DNA of 64,000 nt from NCBI GenBank assembly GCA_001660395.1, contig LXWE01000001.1, positions 620,001 to 684,000 on the forward strand, read 5' to 3'. Under the pieces are notes generated by a model. It was not told the origin of the DNA. It did not search any database and saw only the letters and a program-made list of their open reading frames with translations. The DNA is from Alteromonadaceae bacterium XY-R5. GTDB taxonomy: Bacteria; Pseudomonadota; Gammaproteobacteria; Enterobacterales; Alteromonadaceae. This document shows, in pieces, positions 36,787-46,792 of this stretch. Within the stretch, counting starts at the first letter, position 1; each line of letters begins with the position of its first letter. The translations under genes were made by a program, and so were the position numbers.

Positions 36787-38325
36787 TTATTCAGCCACAG
36801 GTTTCATGTGTGGGAACAGAATAACGTCTTTAATGGTTGAACTGTCAGTAAACAACATCACCAGGCGGTCGATACCAATCCCCTGACCTGCAGTTGGCGG
36901 TAAACCATATTCCAATGCACGAATATAGTCATCGTCATAATGCATGGCTTCGTCGTCACCCGCGTCCTTTTCTTCCACCTGCTTACGGAAACGCTCAGCC
37001 TGATCTTCTGCATCATTCAGCTCTGAGAAGCCATTGGCCAGCTCTCGACCTGCGATGAAGAATTCAAAACGGTCCGTCACAAATGGGTTGTCATCGTTAC
37101 GACGTGCCAGCGGTGATACTTCCCACGGATAGGCGGTAATGAAAGTAGGCTGTTCCAATTTCTCTTCAGCTGTTGCTTCAAAGATTTCACACAGGTATTT
37201 ACCCGCGCCCCAGATACCATCAACTGCAGGCTCTTTAATGTGCAGCTGTTTCGCCATCGCTTTTAATTTATCCAGATTGTTTTCTGGATCGTTAATGGCA
37301 TCTGCATCTGCTTCTGGCCAGTATTTCAGTACTGCTTCTGCCATGGTCAAACGCTGGAATGGCTGACCAAAATCAAACACCTTCTCAGCCACTACGTTAC
37401 CGTCGGCATCTTTCTGAGTGTTCTTCACTAAAGTGGTGCCCAGAATATCCTGCGCCAGGGTGCGCAGCATGTCTTCGGTCAGGTTCATCAGATCATGGTA
37501 ATCTGCATACGCCTGATAGAATTCCAGCATGGTAAATTCAGGGTTGTGACGTGTCGACAAACCTTCGTTACGGAAGTTACGGTTAATTTCGAATACGCGC
37601 TCAAAACCACCTACAACCAAACGTTTCAGATACAATTCTGGCGCAATACGCAGGAACATATCGATCGACAACGCATTATGGTGAGTAACGAATGGCTTAG
37701 CTGATGCACCACCAGGAATTACCTGCAACATTGGCGTTTCTACTTCCATAAAGTCACGGTCCGTCAGGAACTTACGGATGCCGTTTACGACTTTACTGCG
37801 GATGCGGAAGGTTTCACGGGTTTGCTCGTTAGTGATCAAATCCACATAACGCTGACGGTATTTAGTTTCCTGATCCGCCAGACCATGGAATTTCTCTGGC
37901 AATGGACGCAGAGATTTAGTCAGCAGTTGGTATTCCGCCATGTTGACGTATAAATCGCCTTTACCGGATTTATGCAGTTCACCCTTCACACCAATGATGT
38001 CGCCAATATCCAGGCTACCGTAGCGGGCCTTGATATCAGCCTGAGCATTCTTATCTGCGTAGGCCTGAATACGACCAGTCATGTCCTGCAGCAACAAAAA
38101 CGGACCGCGTTTCGCCAGAATTCGACCAGCAACAGACACTTGTTTGCCTAGCTGTTCCAGTTCTTCCTTTTCCTTATCACCGAATTCGTCCTGCAAATCC
38201 TTACTATAGAACTCGCGACGGAAGTCGTTAGGGAAACCGTTGGCTTTACACTGGCTACGAATCTGTTCCAGTTTTGCCCGGCGCTCTGCGATCAATTTGT
38301 TTTCATCTTGCTGCTGTACAGTCAT
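36787..38325 (-). CDS. lysS: lysyl-tRNA synthetase, class II
   Basis: Charges tRNA-Lys. The 512-aa protein has the N-terminal OB-fold anticodon domain (about 60-150; [20 protein letters not shown]) and the class II motifs: motif 2 [20 protein letters not shown] and motif 3 [18 protein letters not shown] near the C-terminus. The length is typical. It follows prfB by 17 bases, the standard prfB-lysS operon. Confidence 0.97.
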   Translation of the reverse strand: MTVQQQDENKLIAERRAKLEQIRSQCKANGFPNDFRREFYSKDLQDEFGDKEKEELEQLGKQVSVAGRILAKRGPFLLLQDMTGRIQAYADKNAQADIKARYGSLDIGDIIGVKGELHKSGKGDLYVNMAEYQLLTKSLRPLPEKFHGLADQETKYRQRYVDLITNEQTRETFRIRSKVVNGIRKFLTDRDFMEVETPMLQVIPGGASAKPFVTHHNALSIDMFLRIAPELYLKRLVVGGFERVFEINRNFRNEGLSTRHNPEFTMLEFYQAYADYHDLMNLTEDMLRTLAQDILGTTLVKNTQKDADGNVVAEKVFDFGQPFQRLTMAEAVLKYWPEADADAINDPENNLDKLKAMAKQLHIKEPAVDGIWGAGKYLCEIFEATAEEKLEQPTFITAYPWEVSPLARRNDDNPFVTDRFEFFIAGRELANGFSELNDAEDQAERFRKQVEEKDAGDDEAMHYDDDYIRALEYGLPPTAGQGIGIDRLVMLFTDSSTIKDVILFPHMKPVAE

Positions 38326-38342
38326 TTTCCTGCTCTTTTCGC

Positions 38343-39441
38343 TTACAGACCTGATTTCAAGCTGGCCTGAATAAATTTATCTAATCCACCGTCTAACACG
38401 GCCTGGGTATTACGGGTTTCCACCCCTGTGCGTAAGTCTTTGATACGCGAATCATCCAACACGTAAGAACGGATCTGGCTACCCCAGCCGATATCCGACT
38501 TATTGTCTTCCATCGCCTGTTTCTGCTCATTTTGCTTTTGTAGCTCTAACTCATAAAGTTTGGCTTTCAATTGCTTCATGGCCTGATCTTTGTTTTTGTG
38601 CTGCGATCTGTCGTTCTGACATTGCACTACGATACCTGTAGGTTCGTGGGTAATACGTACCGCCGAATCCGTACGGTTAACGTGCTGACCACCCGCGCCT
38701 GAAGCCCGGTAGGTATCAATACGTAAATCCGATGGGTTAATCTCGATATCGATATCGTCATCGATTTCCGGATACACGAAGGCTGACGAAAACGAGGTAT
38801 GACGACGGTTACCCGAGTCAAATGGCGATTTACGCACTAAACGGTGCACACCAGTTTCGGTACGTAACCAGCCGTAGGCATATTCGCCACCAAAGCGGAT
38901 GGTCGCACTCTTAATGCCGGCCACTTCACCATCAGAGACTTCAATCAGCTCGGTTTTAAAGCCGTGATCTTCGCCCCAACGCAAATACATACGTAATAAC
39001 ATGCTGGCCCAGTCCTGGGCTTCGGTACCACCAGAGCCTGACTGAATATCCAAATAACAGTCATTGCCGTCATTTGGGCCAGAGAACATGCGGCGGAACT
39101 CCAGTTCTTCCAGCTTGGTCACTAATTCTTTCAGTTCGTTTTGAGCTTCTTCGAAGGTCTCTTCGTCTTCGGCTTCAACGGCCAACTCAACCAGGCCTTC
39201 CACATCGTCACAACCTTTTTCCAGTTCAACGATGGTTTCCACCACAGCTTCTAACGTCGATTTTTCTTTGCCCAATGCCTGAGCGCGCTCTGGCTCGTTC
39301 CAGACATCTGGACTTTCGAGTTCACGACTGACTTCTTCTAAACGTTCTTTCTTAAGATCGTAGTCAAAGATACCCCCTAAGCAGCTGCGTACGCTGCCTA
39401 ACGTCTTCCAGGGTATTTTGTACTGGATTGATTTCAAACAT
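38343..39441 (-). CDS. prfB: peptide chain release factor 2 (programmed +1 frameshift)
   Basis: Recognises UAA and UGA and releases the peptide. The gene must be read as two frames: ATG at 39441, 25 codons ([20 protein letters not shown], then LRGYL), an in-frame UGA at 39366-39364, then a +1 shift on CTT and continuation with GAC at 39365-39363 to the stop at 38343. The product is 365 aa, the same as E. coli RF2. Visible are the SPF stop-codon recognition tripeptide in [12 protein letters not shown] and the catalytic [15 protein letters not shown] simple open-frame call would give a wrong N-terminus from a TTG. It is upstream of lysS in the usual operon. Confidence 0.96.
39363..39378 (-). 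promoter_or_regulatory. prfB autoregulatory frameshift site
   Basis: On the minus strand AGGGGG, TAT, CTT, TGA, C: an internal Shine-Dalgarno three bases from the slippery CUU followed by a weak UGA-C stop. This is the classical RF2 autoregulation signal, where low RF2 allows the ribosome to slip into the +1 frame. Confidence 0.95.
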
Positions 39442-39588
39442 AAATGCAGATCAATTCTACTGAGACTAAAGGAGCCGAATTCTAGCGGATTTCAGGCCCT
39501 TTTGACAGAGCACTATGCATATAAAATATGCGCAAACAGCAGCTGAGTTTTACTGCCGTTATTCGCACTTAAGACAGGTATTCCGGGG

Positions 39589-40164
39589 CTAAGCAGTGGT
39601 TTTATTTAACAGGCTAACCAATTCATTCGCAATGCTCTCTATCCCAGCCTGTTTAGACGCATCGGTTAGCAGGCCATGCTCGTCCATATGCGTATGAATC
39701 TGCGAAATCGCGAGTTGCTGAGGCAATACCAGCACACTAATATTCGACAATAACATACGTAAGGGTACTAACCCTCGCATACCGCCCAGAGCGCCTGGCG
39801 AGCAGGCCATAATTGCTGCTGTTTTCCCTTTAAACGCTTTTAATGCGGGTTCATCCTGACTCTGTACCCGCGATGCCCAATCGATGGCGTTTTTCAATGC
39901 TGCACTATAACTACTATTGTGTTCAGGCGTGGCAATCAGAAAGCCATCATGTTCAATCAGAAGCTGTTTAAACTTTTCAGCATTGGCCGGCATACCTTCT
40001 TCGGCTTCAAGATCCTGGCCGAACAAAGGCATAGGGTGCTCCGCTAAATCAAACAGAGTGACCTCAGCGCCCGCCTTTTCGGCCGCTGCCGCGGCTATTT
40101 TAACCAGTTTGTAGTTCCACGAGTCTTTACGATTACTGCCACTGAAGGCGAGAATTTTCGCCAT
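39589..40164 (-). CDS. NAD(P)H-dependent FMN reductase
   Basis: Flavodoxin-like oxidoreductase of 191 aa. The FMN phosphate loop is FSGSNRKDSWNYKLV at the N-terminus, and the segment TPEHNSSYSAALKNAIDWASR is characteristic of the NADPH-dependent FMN reductase family (chromate, azo- or quinone-reducing enzymes). The physiological substrate is unknown. It stands between prfB and the NUP-family gene, all on the minus strand; 22 bases separate it from the NUP gene, so the two may be co-transcribed. Confidence 0.9.
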   Translation of the reverse strand: MAKILAFSGSNRKDSWNYKLVKIAAAAAEKAGAEVTLFDLAEHPMPLFGQDLEAEEGMPANAEKFKQLLIEHDGFLIATPEHNSSYSAALKNAIDWASRVQSQDEPALKAFKGKTAAIMACSPGALGGMRGLVPLRMLLSNISVLVLPQQLAISQIHTHMDEHGLLTDASKQAGIESIANELVSLLNKTTA

Positions 40165-40186
40165 AACTAAAATCTCCTAGCATGAA

Positions 40187-41266
40187 TTAAAGCCGATTAA
40201 CCAATAAACGCGGATCCACCGAACAAGCTGTGGCTGACGCGCTTCGAACATGTGTTTCACCCGGTAATAACGGCACCTGCTGTTGCCATTGAGGCCAGTG
40301 CTGAATGAGATGATCAATAAAATACCGCCCCACTAACGTCATATTCTCAAGCGCATTTTCAAACCCACCGGCGGTTTCTCCTGGCGCAGGATCTAAATGC
40401 GATAGCGTTGACTCGTTTTGATTACCTTGATCAAAATTCACCGCTGCGCGCAAACTTAATGCCCGGTTCTCAAACCCGTAACGGCTTAATACCTGCAACA
40501 ACGCAGCCGCTTCCATTTCTGTGATTTGATAATGATCAACCTGATAAAGCTGGCTCATATATTCTGCTTCTGCCGATAATCCCGGACCATGAAAAAAGGT
40601 GTCGCCGGTCATATGTGTGCCAGATTTTACTCTCGGCTTCGCCAGTGCCGCATTTTGATGATAGCGCTTACGATAACGTTGCGCGTCATCACTGTCTTTC
40701 AAACTGGCATTCAGACTTAGCTTTTCTGCCCATACCAACAGTTGTGGGTTAATGACATAGCAGCGTATACCTTCATAACCACTGCGCGGCATAAACAAAG
40801 GCATATTTTCCGGTGTTTCTCCCGCGGCCCAGCGATGACCTAAATCGTAATCCACTACATAACTGGCCCAGCTCACATCACCTATCGTGCCGCGATCAGG
40901 CGGAATACCAGCCACTCCCGTGAGAACAAAATATGCCTGACTAAAGTCCAGTTCAGGTGATAACAGAATCGCCTGCAATGAAGCTGAGGAGCCCACTTTG
41001 CCCATACCCAATACCGAGCCACACACGCCATCGGCATTGCAATACACATCGGACTTTGCGCCTTTTACTTCAACTACCTGAGAGTCACGTAAATACTGTT
41101 CATACCAGAGTTGAAACTCCCCCGCACGATCGCCAGTGTTAGCGCCAATCTCAAACATACTGGCAATAAACACTTTAACTTTTAACGGTGATGCAGCAGC
41201 GTCAGCTCCAACACTGAACATCCACAACAGCAACAGAAAACTTACTCGCGACAGGCTCAACGTCAT
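40187..41266 (-). CDS. NUP-family protein (purine nucleoside permease domain), secreted
   Basis: Protein of 359 aa with a signal peptide (1-24, ending GADAAA) and one NUP domain (PF06516 type): VKVFIASMFEIGANTGDRAGE, VLTGVAGIPPDRGTIGDVSWASYVVDYD and the YQITEMEAAALLQVLSRYG segment. The name comes from a yeast nucleoside uptake protein, but this sequence has no membrane segments after the signal peptide and its motifs look like those of nucleoside phosphorylases, so a periplasmic nucleoside-binding or cleaving role seems more likely (inference). ATG at 41266 with AGG eight bases upstream; a TTG five codons earlier is less likely. Confidence 0.82.
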   Translation of the reverse strand: MTLSLSRVSFLLLLWMFSVGADAAASPLKVKVFIASMFEIGANTGDRAGEFQLWYEQYLRDSQVVEVKGAKSDVYCNADGVCGSVLGMGKVGSSASLQAILLSPELDFSQAYFVLTGVAGIPPDRGTIGDVSWASYVVDYDLGHRWAAGETPENMPLFMPRSGYEGIRCYVINPQLLVWAEKLSLNASLKDSDDAQRYRKRYHQNAALAKPRVKSGTHMTGDTFFHGPGLSAEAEYMSQLYQVDHYQITEMEAAALLQVLSRYGFENRALSLRAAVNFDQGNQNESTLSHLDPAPGETAGGFENALENMTLVGRYFIDHLIQHWPQWQQQVPLLPGETHVRSASATACSVDPRLLVNRL

Positions 41267-41350
41267 TTTTATGCCTAACAAAAATATTTGTTCTACCTTA
41301 GCCGAGAATTGGGGCAGCGGGCAAACTTACACGCGCAAATAACAGACATA

Positions 41351-41377
41351 AAAAAACCGGGCACTGCCCGGTTTTTT
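41351..41377 (-). terminator. terminator of argS
   Basis: A-run, stem ACCGGGC, three-base loop, stem GCCCGGT, T-run, 17 bases after the argS stop. Confidence 0.88.
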
Positions 41378-41393
41378 CTATACAAATCAAATA

Positions 41394-43130
41394 TTACATT
41401 TTTTCCATTGTCTCAATACCGAGCAAATCCAATCCGGATTTCAGGGTACGGGCAGTCAAATTAGCCAGCATTAAACGGCTGTTTTTATCCGCTTCATCCA
41501 CGCCATCTTTGAGCATAGGACAAGCTTCATAGAAGCTCATAAAGGCAGAGGCTAAATCATATAAATAGGTGCAAAGCACATGCGGAGTCGCTTCAGCAGT
41601 CACCTGATTAATCGCCTCTACAAATTGCAGCAACTTAGTCGCCAGCGTTTTTTCCTGCGTCGCTTCGATACGGATCTCAGCCTGCAGAACAGCTGCATCG
41701 ACACCCGCTTTACGGAAAATGCTTTGCACACGGGTATAAGCATACTGTAAGTAAGGTGCTGTATTGCCTTCAAAACTGAGCATGGTATCCCAGTTGAACA
41801 TGTAATCAGTGGTACGGTTTTTACTCAAATCAGCGTATTTCACCGCGCCAATACCCACTTTGCGGGCAACTTGCTTTTGTTCTTCGGCAGTTAAATCGGA
41901 TTCGCGTTGACCGATTAGCGCTTCAGCGCGCTCCACCGCTTCGTCTAACAGTTCGACAAGTTTAACTGTGCCGCCAGTGCGGGTTTTAAATGGCTTACCG
42001 TCAGCCCCCAGCATCATCCCAAATGGGCAATGCTCGTAAGTTTGCTCAGGTTGAATAAAGCCAGCTTTACGGCCAACAATCTCTGTTTGTTTAAAGTGCA
42101 ACGCCTGACGCGCATCCGTCAGAATCAGAGTGCGATCGGCTTGTAGCTGGCGCGAACGATAGCGCATCGCTGCCAAATCCGTAGTGGAATACAAATAACC
42201 ACCGCCGGATTTTTGCACGATATATACCGCAGGATTGCCTTCTTTATCGGCCAGTTCCTGGATAAATACCACCTGGGCACCCTGGTCTTCCACTGCAATG
42301 CCTGCAGCTTTCAGATCGGCAATCACATTAGCCAAATCATCGTTATAGGCACTTTCGCCACGAATATCTTCACGCGTCAGAGTGACATTAAGCTTTTCGT
42401 ACACTTCTTCGCTGTGGGCAATAGACACATCAATGAACTGCTCCCACAACGCCAGACACTGAGCATCGCCGCCCTGCAGTTTTACCACATATTCACGGGC
42501 ACGATCAGCAAAGCCCTCTTCTTCATCGAAGCGGACTTTCGCTTCACGATAAAAGACTTCTAAATCGGACAACGCAGTCTCAGCCACTTCGCTATTCGCC
42601 AGCTTATCGCTAAGGTGTGCCAGCAACATTCCAAACTGCGTGCCCCAATCGCCCATATGATTCTGACGAATTACCTTATGGCCCATAAACTCCAGCGCTT
42701 TCACTACCGCATCACCGATGATGGTGGTACGCAAGTGACCAACGTGCATTTCTTTAGCAAGGTTTGGAGAAGAATAGTCCACTACCACGGTTTTGACAGA
42801 TTCTTCGGCAATGCCCAGACGCGCATCGGCGGCCGCGCCAGCCAGCTGTTTCGCTAACCAGGCAGGTGACAAATGCACATTGATAAAACCAGGGCCCGCA
42901 ATTTCAAGCTTCTCGGCGATGCCTTCAAGCTCAACGGCAGCAACGATTTTTTCTGCAATATCACGAGGTTTTTCTCGCAGAGCCTTAGCCAGTGCCATAG
43001 CGCCATTAAATTGGTAATCACCAAATTCCGGACGCGTACTGCGACTCAATGGCGCTTGTGCATCAGCTGGTGCGCCAATGGCTGCCAACGCCGCTTTAAA
43101 CTTATCGATAAGAAATGCGTGTAAGTTCAT
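41394..43130 (-). CDS. argS: arginyl-tRNA synthetase
   Basis: Class I synthetase (578 aa) that charges tRNA-Arg. It has the N-terminal Add-1 domain (about 1-100), the HIGH-type motif [16 protein letters not shown], the KMSKS-region variant [15 protein letters not shown], and a C-terminal DALR-type anticodon domain (about 455-578) ending [12 protein letters not shown]. All are normal for bacterial ArgS. Single gene, preceded by prfC 38 bases upstream on the same strand. Confidence 0.97.
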   Translation of the reverse strand: MNLHAFLIDKFKAALAAIGAPADAQAPLSRSTRPEFGDYQFNGAMALAKALREKPRDIAEKIVAAVELEGIAEKLEIAGPGFINVHLSPAWLAKQLAGAAADARLGIAEESVKTVVVDYSSPNLAKEMHVGHLRTTIIGDAVVKALEFMGHKVIRQNHMGDWGTQFGMLLAHLSDKLANSEVAETALSDLEVFYREAKVRFDEEEGFADRAREYVVKLQGGDAQCLALWEQFIDVSIAHSEEVYEKLNVTLTREDIRGESAYNDDLANVIADLKAAGIAVEDQGAQVVFIQELADKEGNPAVYIVQKSGGGYLYSTTDLAAMRYRSRQLQADRTLILTDARQALHFKQTEIVGRKAGFIQPEQTYEHCPFGMMLGADGKPFKTRTGGTVKLVELLDEAVERAEALIGQRESDLTAEEQKQVARKVGIGAVKYADLSKNRTTDYMFNWDTMLSFEGNTAPYLQYAYTRVQSIFRKAGVDAAVLQAEIRIEATQEKTLATKLLQFVEAINQVTAEATPHVLCTYLYDLASAFMSFYEACPMLKDGVDEADKNSRLMLANLTARTLKSGLDLLGIETMEKM

Positions 43131-43168
43131 TTTTTCTCAACTAATTCAATTAACAGTAAAACCTGAGC

Positions 43169-44758
43169 TTAGTGCTCACGGGTTTTCATAAATTCGATGT
43201 CCGGATAACGCTCTTGCGCCAAAGACAAGTTCACCATAGTTGGCGCAACATAGGTCAGGTTATCACCACCATCGAGTGCCAGGTTGGCTTCGCTCTTACG
43301 ACGGAATTCGTCCAGCTTCTTAGCATCATTGCAATGAACCCAACGCGCTGTTGCCACGTTAACGTGCTCGTAAATCGCATCCACGTTGTATTCCGCTTTA
43401 AGACGCGCAACGACCACGTCAAACTGCAGCACCCCTACCGCGCCAACGATCAAATCGTTGTTTTGCAATGGACGGAATACCTGTACCGCACCTTCTTCCG
43501 ATAACTGAATCAAACCCTTTTGCAATTGCTTTTGCTTCAACGGATCCCGCAAACGGATGCGTTTAAATAATTCCGGCGCAAAGTTCGGAATACCCGTAAA
43601 ACGTACTTTTTCGCCTTCGGTAAAGGTATCCCCAATCTGGATCGAACCATGATTGTGTAAACCGATAATATCGCCGGCATAAGCTTCGTCGAGTACATCA
43701 CGATCTCCGGCCATAAATGTTACCGCATCAGAAATACGGACATCTTTACCGATTCGTGGTTGATGCATTTTCATGCCCTTAGTGTACTTACCTGAAACGA
43801 TACGGCAGAAAGCAATACGGTCGCGGTGCTTGGGATCCATATTGGCCTGGATCTTAAAGACAAACCCCGTAAATTTCTCTTCGGACGACTCAATGGTGCG
43901 GGCATCAGTTGCACGTCCCATTGGCGCAGGAGCCCATTCAGTTAATCCATCTAGCATATGGTCCACACCAAAGTTACCCAGCGCAGTACCAAAAAATACT
44001 GGGGTAAGCTCACCAGACAGGAACAACTCCTGGTCAAATTCGTGTGAAGCACCAACAACCAGCTCCAATTCTTCTCGCAGCTGCTCTGCCAGAGTGGATC
44101 CAACCGCCGTGTCTAATTCTGGGTTATCCAATCCCTTCACGATTCGGACATTCTGAATAGTGTGCCCCTGGCCACTTTGATACAGAATCGTCTCGTCACG
44201 GTGTATATGATAAACACCTTTAAATTCTTTACCGCAGCCAATGGGCCAGGTGATAGGCGCACATGCAATTTTCAGCTCAGTTTCAACCTCGTCCATCAAC
44301 TCCATCGGATCACGGATGTCACGGTCGAGTTTATTCATAAAAGTGACGATAGGCGTATCACGCAGACGAGTAACTTCCATCAGCTTACGAGTACGATCTT
44401 CAACACCTTTAGCAGCATCGATTACCATCAGACAGGAGTCCACCGCCGTTAGCGTACGGTAAGTATCTTCGGAGAAGTCTTCGTGCCCCGGCGTATCCAA
44501 CAGGTTGACCAAATGCTCACGATAAGGGAACTGCATCACTGAGGTAGTAACCGAGATACCACGCTCTTTCTCCATTTCCATCCAGTCCGACTTAGCATGC
44601 TGACTTGAGCCACGGCCCTTAACCGTTCCAGCGCGTTGTAACGCCTTTCCGTACAGTAAGACTTTTTCAGTAATGGTGGTTTTACCCGCATCCGGGTGGC
44701 TGATGATCGCAAATGTTCTGCGACGCTCTATTTCATGGGCTTGTGCGGATTTGCTCAT
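43169..44758 (-). CDS. prfC: peptide chain release factor 3
   Basis: Translational GTPase that removes RF1 and RF2 from the ribosome after release. The 529-aa protein has G1 SHPDAGKTT, the switch region [15 protein letters not shown]3 DTPGHEDF and G4 NKLD, followed by the RF3-specific domain containing [16 protein letters not shown] and [17 protein letters not shown]. Length and motifs separate it from EF-G. It marks the left border of the AT-rich region with XRE genes. Confidence 0.97.
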   Translation of the reverse strand: MSKSAQAHEIERRRTFAIISHPDAGKTTITEKVLLYGKALQRAGTVKGRGSSQHAKSDWMEMEKERGISVTTSVMQFPYREHLVNLLDTPGHEDFSEDTYRTLTAVDSCLMVIDAAKGVEDRTRKLMEVTRLRDTPIVTFMNKLDRDIRDPMELMDEVETELKIACAPITWPIGCGKEFKGVYHIHRDETILYQSGQGHTIQNVRIVKGLDNPELDTAVGSTLAEQLREELELVVGASHEFDQELFLSGELTPVFFGTALGNFGVDHMLDGLTEWAPAPMGRATDARTIESSEEKFTGFVFKIQANMDPKHRDRIAFCRIVSGKYTKGMKMHQPRIGKDVRISDAVTFMAGDRDVLDEAYAGDIIGLHNHGSIQIGDTFTEGEKVRFTGIPNFAPELFKRIRLRDPLKQKQLQKGLIQLSEEGAVQVFRPLQNNDLIVGAVGVLQFDVVVARLKAEYNVDAIYEHVNVATARWVHCNDAKKLDEFRRKSEANLALDGGDNLTYVAPTMVNLSLAQERYPDIEFMKTREH

Positions 44759-45257
44759 AAGACTCTGTCATCGCCAACAGGCACGGCCTGCCGGTCTTTA
44801 AAATAATGGATTGCAAAATAGGCGGGGATTATACATAAGTGGCCGCCCAAGTGACAGGCCACTTTACAGGGCATGAGGGATTAGTCTGCCCAATAATATC
44901 TGAATAAATTCGCAGGGGCAGAATAACAATTATGCAATGGCCTAATCCTTGAACCAATTAGGTAAATTTATTAGTGAACTGGCAATTACTAAAAAAGAAT
45001 TATTATCACTCACACCAATAAACGAAAAGTAAGCATAACTTATCAAATATAGAAATTAAGTTACCATCAAGGTGTTAATTCCTAACCCGGGAAGATTTTA
45101 TACTTTTGTTTAATTAACAAAGAGCTACTTTAGAGCTAAATTGATAAACGTAAACAAACGTCAAGATCCGTCTAAACTTTGTAAGCAAGGCATTTTATTA
45201 AAGGAATTTTACGATTCCTACCCCCTACTCCCAAATGGCATTACTGGAAGCATTGTT
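44759..45257. other. AT-rich region upstream of the first XRE gene
   Basis: About 500 bases. The first part holds the prfC promoter (minus strand). The rest is AT-rich, with a 6-bp inverted repeat TTTGTT-N5-AACAAA at 45105-45121 and a direct repeat of AGAGCT just after it, both upstream of the XRE gene and possible operator elements. A 27-codon TTG-started frame at 44949-45032 has no ribosome binding site and is not called. Confidence 0.5.
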
Positions 45258-45527
45258 ATGTCAGTAAGAAAAAAATTTAGTGGGACACAGCTAAGAGCTC
45301 TAAGAAAAGAGGCTGGCTATACTCAGGAGGAGTTAGGAAATCGAATCGGAATAAGTCGAGAAACAGTCTCGGCAATCGAAAACGACAAGCCAGAAACTAT
45401 GGGGTGCATTGGCGTAGAAATAATTAACCGATGGTGGTCTATCTGTCGCCAAAGAGCGACTGAACAAACCCGAAATTCCTTTTTTATTTCAGTAATGGAT
45501 TACTTTGGCTTTAAACATATCTCATGA
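45258..45527 (+). CDS. XRE-type helix-turn-helix regulator
   Basis: Small DNA-binding protein of 89 aa. The helix-turn-helix is LRALRKEAGYTQEELGNRIG followed by ISRETVSAIEN (about 9-40), typical Cro/C1 type. The remainder (about 50-89) is short and holds WWSICRQR; there is no recognisable effector domain. The ATG at 45258 follows GGAAG by seven bases; an upstream TTG frame to 45141 has no good ribosome site. It has its own terminator and no close partner gene. The target is probably its own promoter, which is inference. Confidence 0.8.
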   Translation: MSVRKKFSGTQLRALRKEAGYTQEELGNRIGISRETVSAIENDKPETMGCIGVEIINRWWSICRQRATEQTRNSFFISVMDYFGFKHIS

Positions 45528-45547
45528 TGAACTAAGTCAATCTAAAC

Positions 45548-45575
45548 AAAAAGCTCTCCTCGGGGAGCTTTTTTT
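45548..45575 (+). terminator. terminator of the first XRE gene
   Basis: Stem AAGCTCTCC / GGGGAGCTT (one G-U or mismatch) with a two-base loop and a seven-T run, about 20 bases after the stop. Confidence 0.8.
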
Positions 45576-46250
45576 CGTTTCGCTTTCGTTGTAACGATAT
45601 TTCCATGCACTTCACGATCGACTCACGCTTTACCAGCAGGTGGCCTCTGCTTTCTAAAACATCAGCTGCAACTCTTGCGGCACAGCTTGGTACATCACAG
45701 ATAAGACCAGTGACCTTGTTTTGGTTTAGTGTCTGTGGAAATTTTGCTGTCGATGACGTCAGGTAAACTTAATTGCAATCAGAAGAATAAAACTTTCGCT
45801 CAAGTTGATTAGCTAACAAGAACATAGTTCAGCCTTTTCGACAGTGTAATTTCCACCGGGTAAGAAAACGTTTTCCCTTTTTAGAAAATCCAAGAATTGA
45901 ACATAAATCCAAAAAAGCAGATACGAATATATTGGCATTACCTCATTCTTGAAAATTCTTGAAATCCCTCCAACATTGGAAGAATCAAATCGAACAACGC
46001 TTTTTATTTAATCTCTGTTATCGATAAATCAATTAAAAGACAACTTTTTATTCAGACAATAAAAAAACACTATCAATAGTACAAAAACATAGAGCCAGCG
46101 ATAGAAAACTTACAAACATAATTGCAGGTATATCATCAAAAACATAACATTAAGTACAGACGATAAAAAAACAAACCACCTAAAATCTAAAATATCTCGA
46201 CAGATAAAAACCGACTTTAATTGATAAAAATAAAACAATGGGGGAATTAA

Positions 46251-46339
46251 TTAACCACACTGACGGTTAATTTTTTAACCAGTTAATAAACTTCATGATA
46301 AAAATATTTTCTTAACCGTTTCAATGCGTTAAATTAACC
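46251..46339. promoter_or_regulatory. cluster of five TTAACC/GGTTAA half-sites
   Basis: TTAACC at 46251, 46275, 46312 and 46334 and GGTTAA at 46265. The first pair is convergent with an 8-base gap and the second pair divergent with a 4-base gap. Chance would give about 0.06 such hexamers in a stretch of this length and composition. They lie 130-215 bases upstream of the second XRE gene and look like operators. Confidence 0.5.
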
Positions 46340-46357
46340 AGTGAAAAAACATTGCCA

Positions 46358-46375
46358 TGTGGAACCGAATCCACA
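46358..46375. promoter_or_regulatory. inverted repeat upstream of the second XRE gene
   Basis: TGTGGA-N6-TCCACA, perfect 6-bp arms, about 90 bases upstream of the ATG at 46466. Candidate operator or leader structure. Confidence 0.35.
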
Positions 46376-46465
46376 CGGACTGTTTTAGAATTTGAAAAGC
46401 AGGTTATTTTTTTACCTTAAAGAAAACAATCTGCCTTTCAGTAACTCTCTTGAGGCAAATGAATT

Positions 46466-46723
46466 ATGTATATTAATGGTGCAGACTTAAGAAAAATGCG
46501 TTTAGAAGCAGGGCTCACTACGGTTCAGATGGCAAAACTGGCTAATGTGAAAACGCGTAAAACATACGAAAATTGGGAAAAGAATATTGGTACGCCAAAC
46601 ATGAACCAATTTATTGCTATGTGCAATGGATGCAACTTTAACTCTTCGGTCATTGTGAAAATGGCGATGGAAAGAACGGATACGTCAGAAGCCTTCAACC
46701 TGTCAAAAGCCACACAGAAATAG
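46466..46723 (+). CDS. small XRE-like DNA-binding protein
   Basis: Protein of 85 aa whose first half is a helix-turn-helix of the Cro/C1 type (DLRKMRLEAGLTTVQMAKLA then TRKTYENWEKNIGTPNMNQF, about 7-50). The tail (about 55-85) is short and has no known domain. Ribosome binding is supported only by a GAGG twelve bases upstream. Base composition of the gene is lower in GC than the neighbours, in keeping with recent acquisition together with the other XRE gene. It lies 70 bases before the convergent rimI. Confidence 0.75.
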   Translation: MYINGADLRKMRLEAGLTTVQMAKLANVKTRKTYENWEKNIGTPNMNQFIAMCNGCNFNSSVIVKMAMERTDTSEAFNLSKATQK

Positions 46724-46792
46724 CAGGCAATGGCGGCGCCAGAGATTGCAGTGGAAGTAACTGCTGGTGCCCAAACTCTCGTGTAAAGGGGG

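Larger units (their letters stand above)
45576..46465. other. long gene-poor AT-rich region between two XRE genes
   Basis: About 890 bases. The left 190 bases have normal composition and contain most of a minus-strand open frame without start (45532-45768), possibly a gene remnant. From 45780 on the sequence is strongly AT-rich with no gene that I can support. It includes a tandem 10-base repeat ATTCTTGAAA (45945-45964), a cluster of TTAACC motifs (46251-46339) and a 6-bp inverted repeat (46358-46375) upstream of the second XRE gene. Confidence 0.6.

Noticed and set aside
44949-45032. 27-codon TTG-started frame that resembles the start of an XRE protein
   Set aside because: No Shine-Dalgarno sequence, non-ATG start, too short to support; could be a fragment but evidence is thin.
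45141-45257. N-terminal extension of the first XRE gene to a TTG
   Set aside because: The ATG at 45258 has GGAAG at good distance and starts directly before the helix-turn-helix; the extension is not domain-like.
45945-45964. Tandem 10-base repeat ATTCTTGAAA
   Set aside because: Only two copies in an AT-rich region and no neighbouring array; not a CRISPR and likely incidental.
44759-46792. Prophage or integrative element at the XRE locus
   Set aside because: No integrase, recombinase, attachment-site repeat or structural genes; the nearest tRNA gene is more than 1 kb away and intact.
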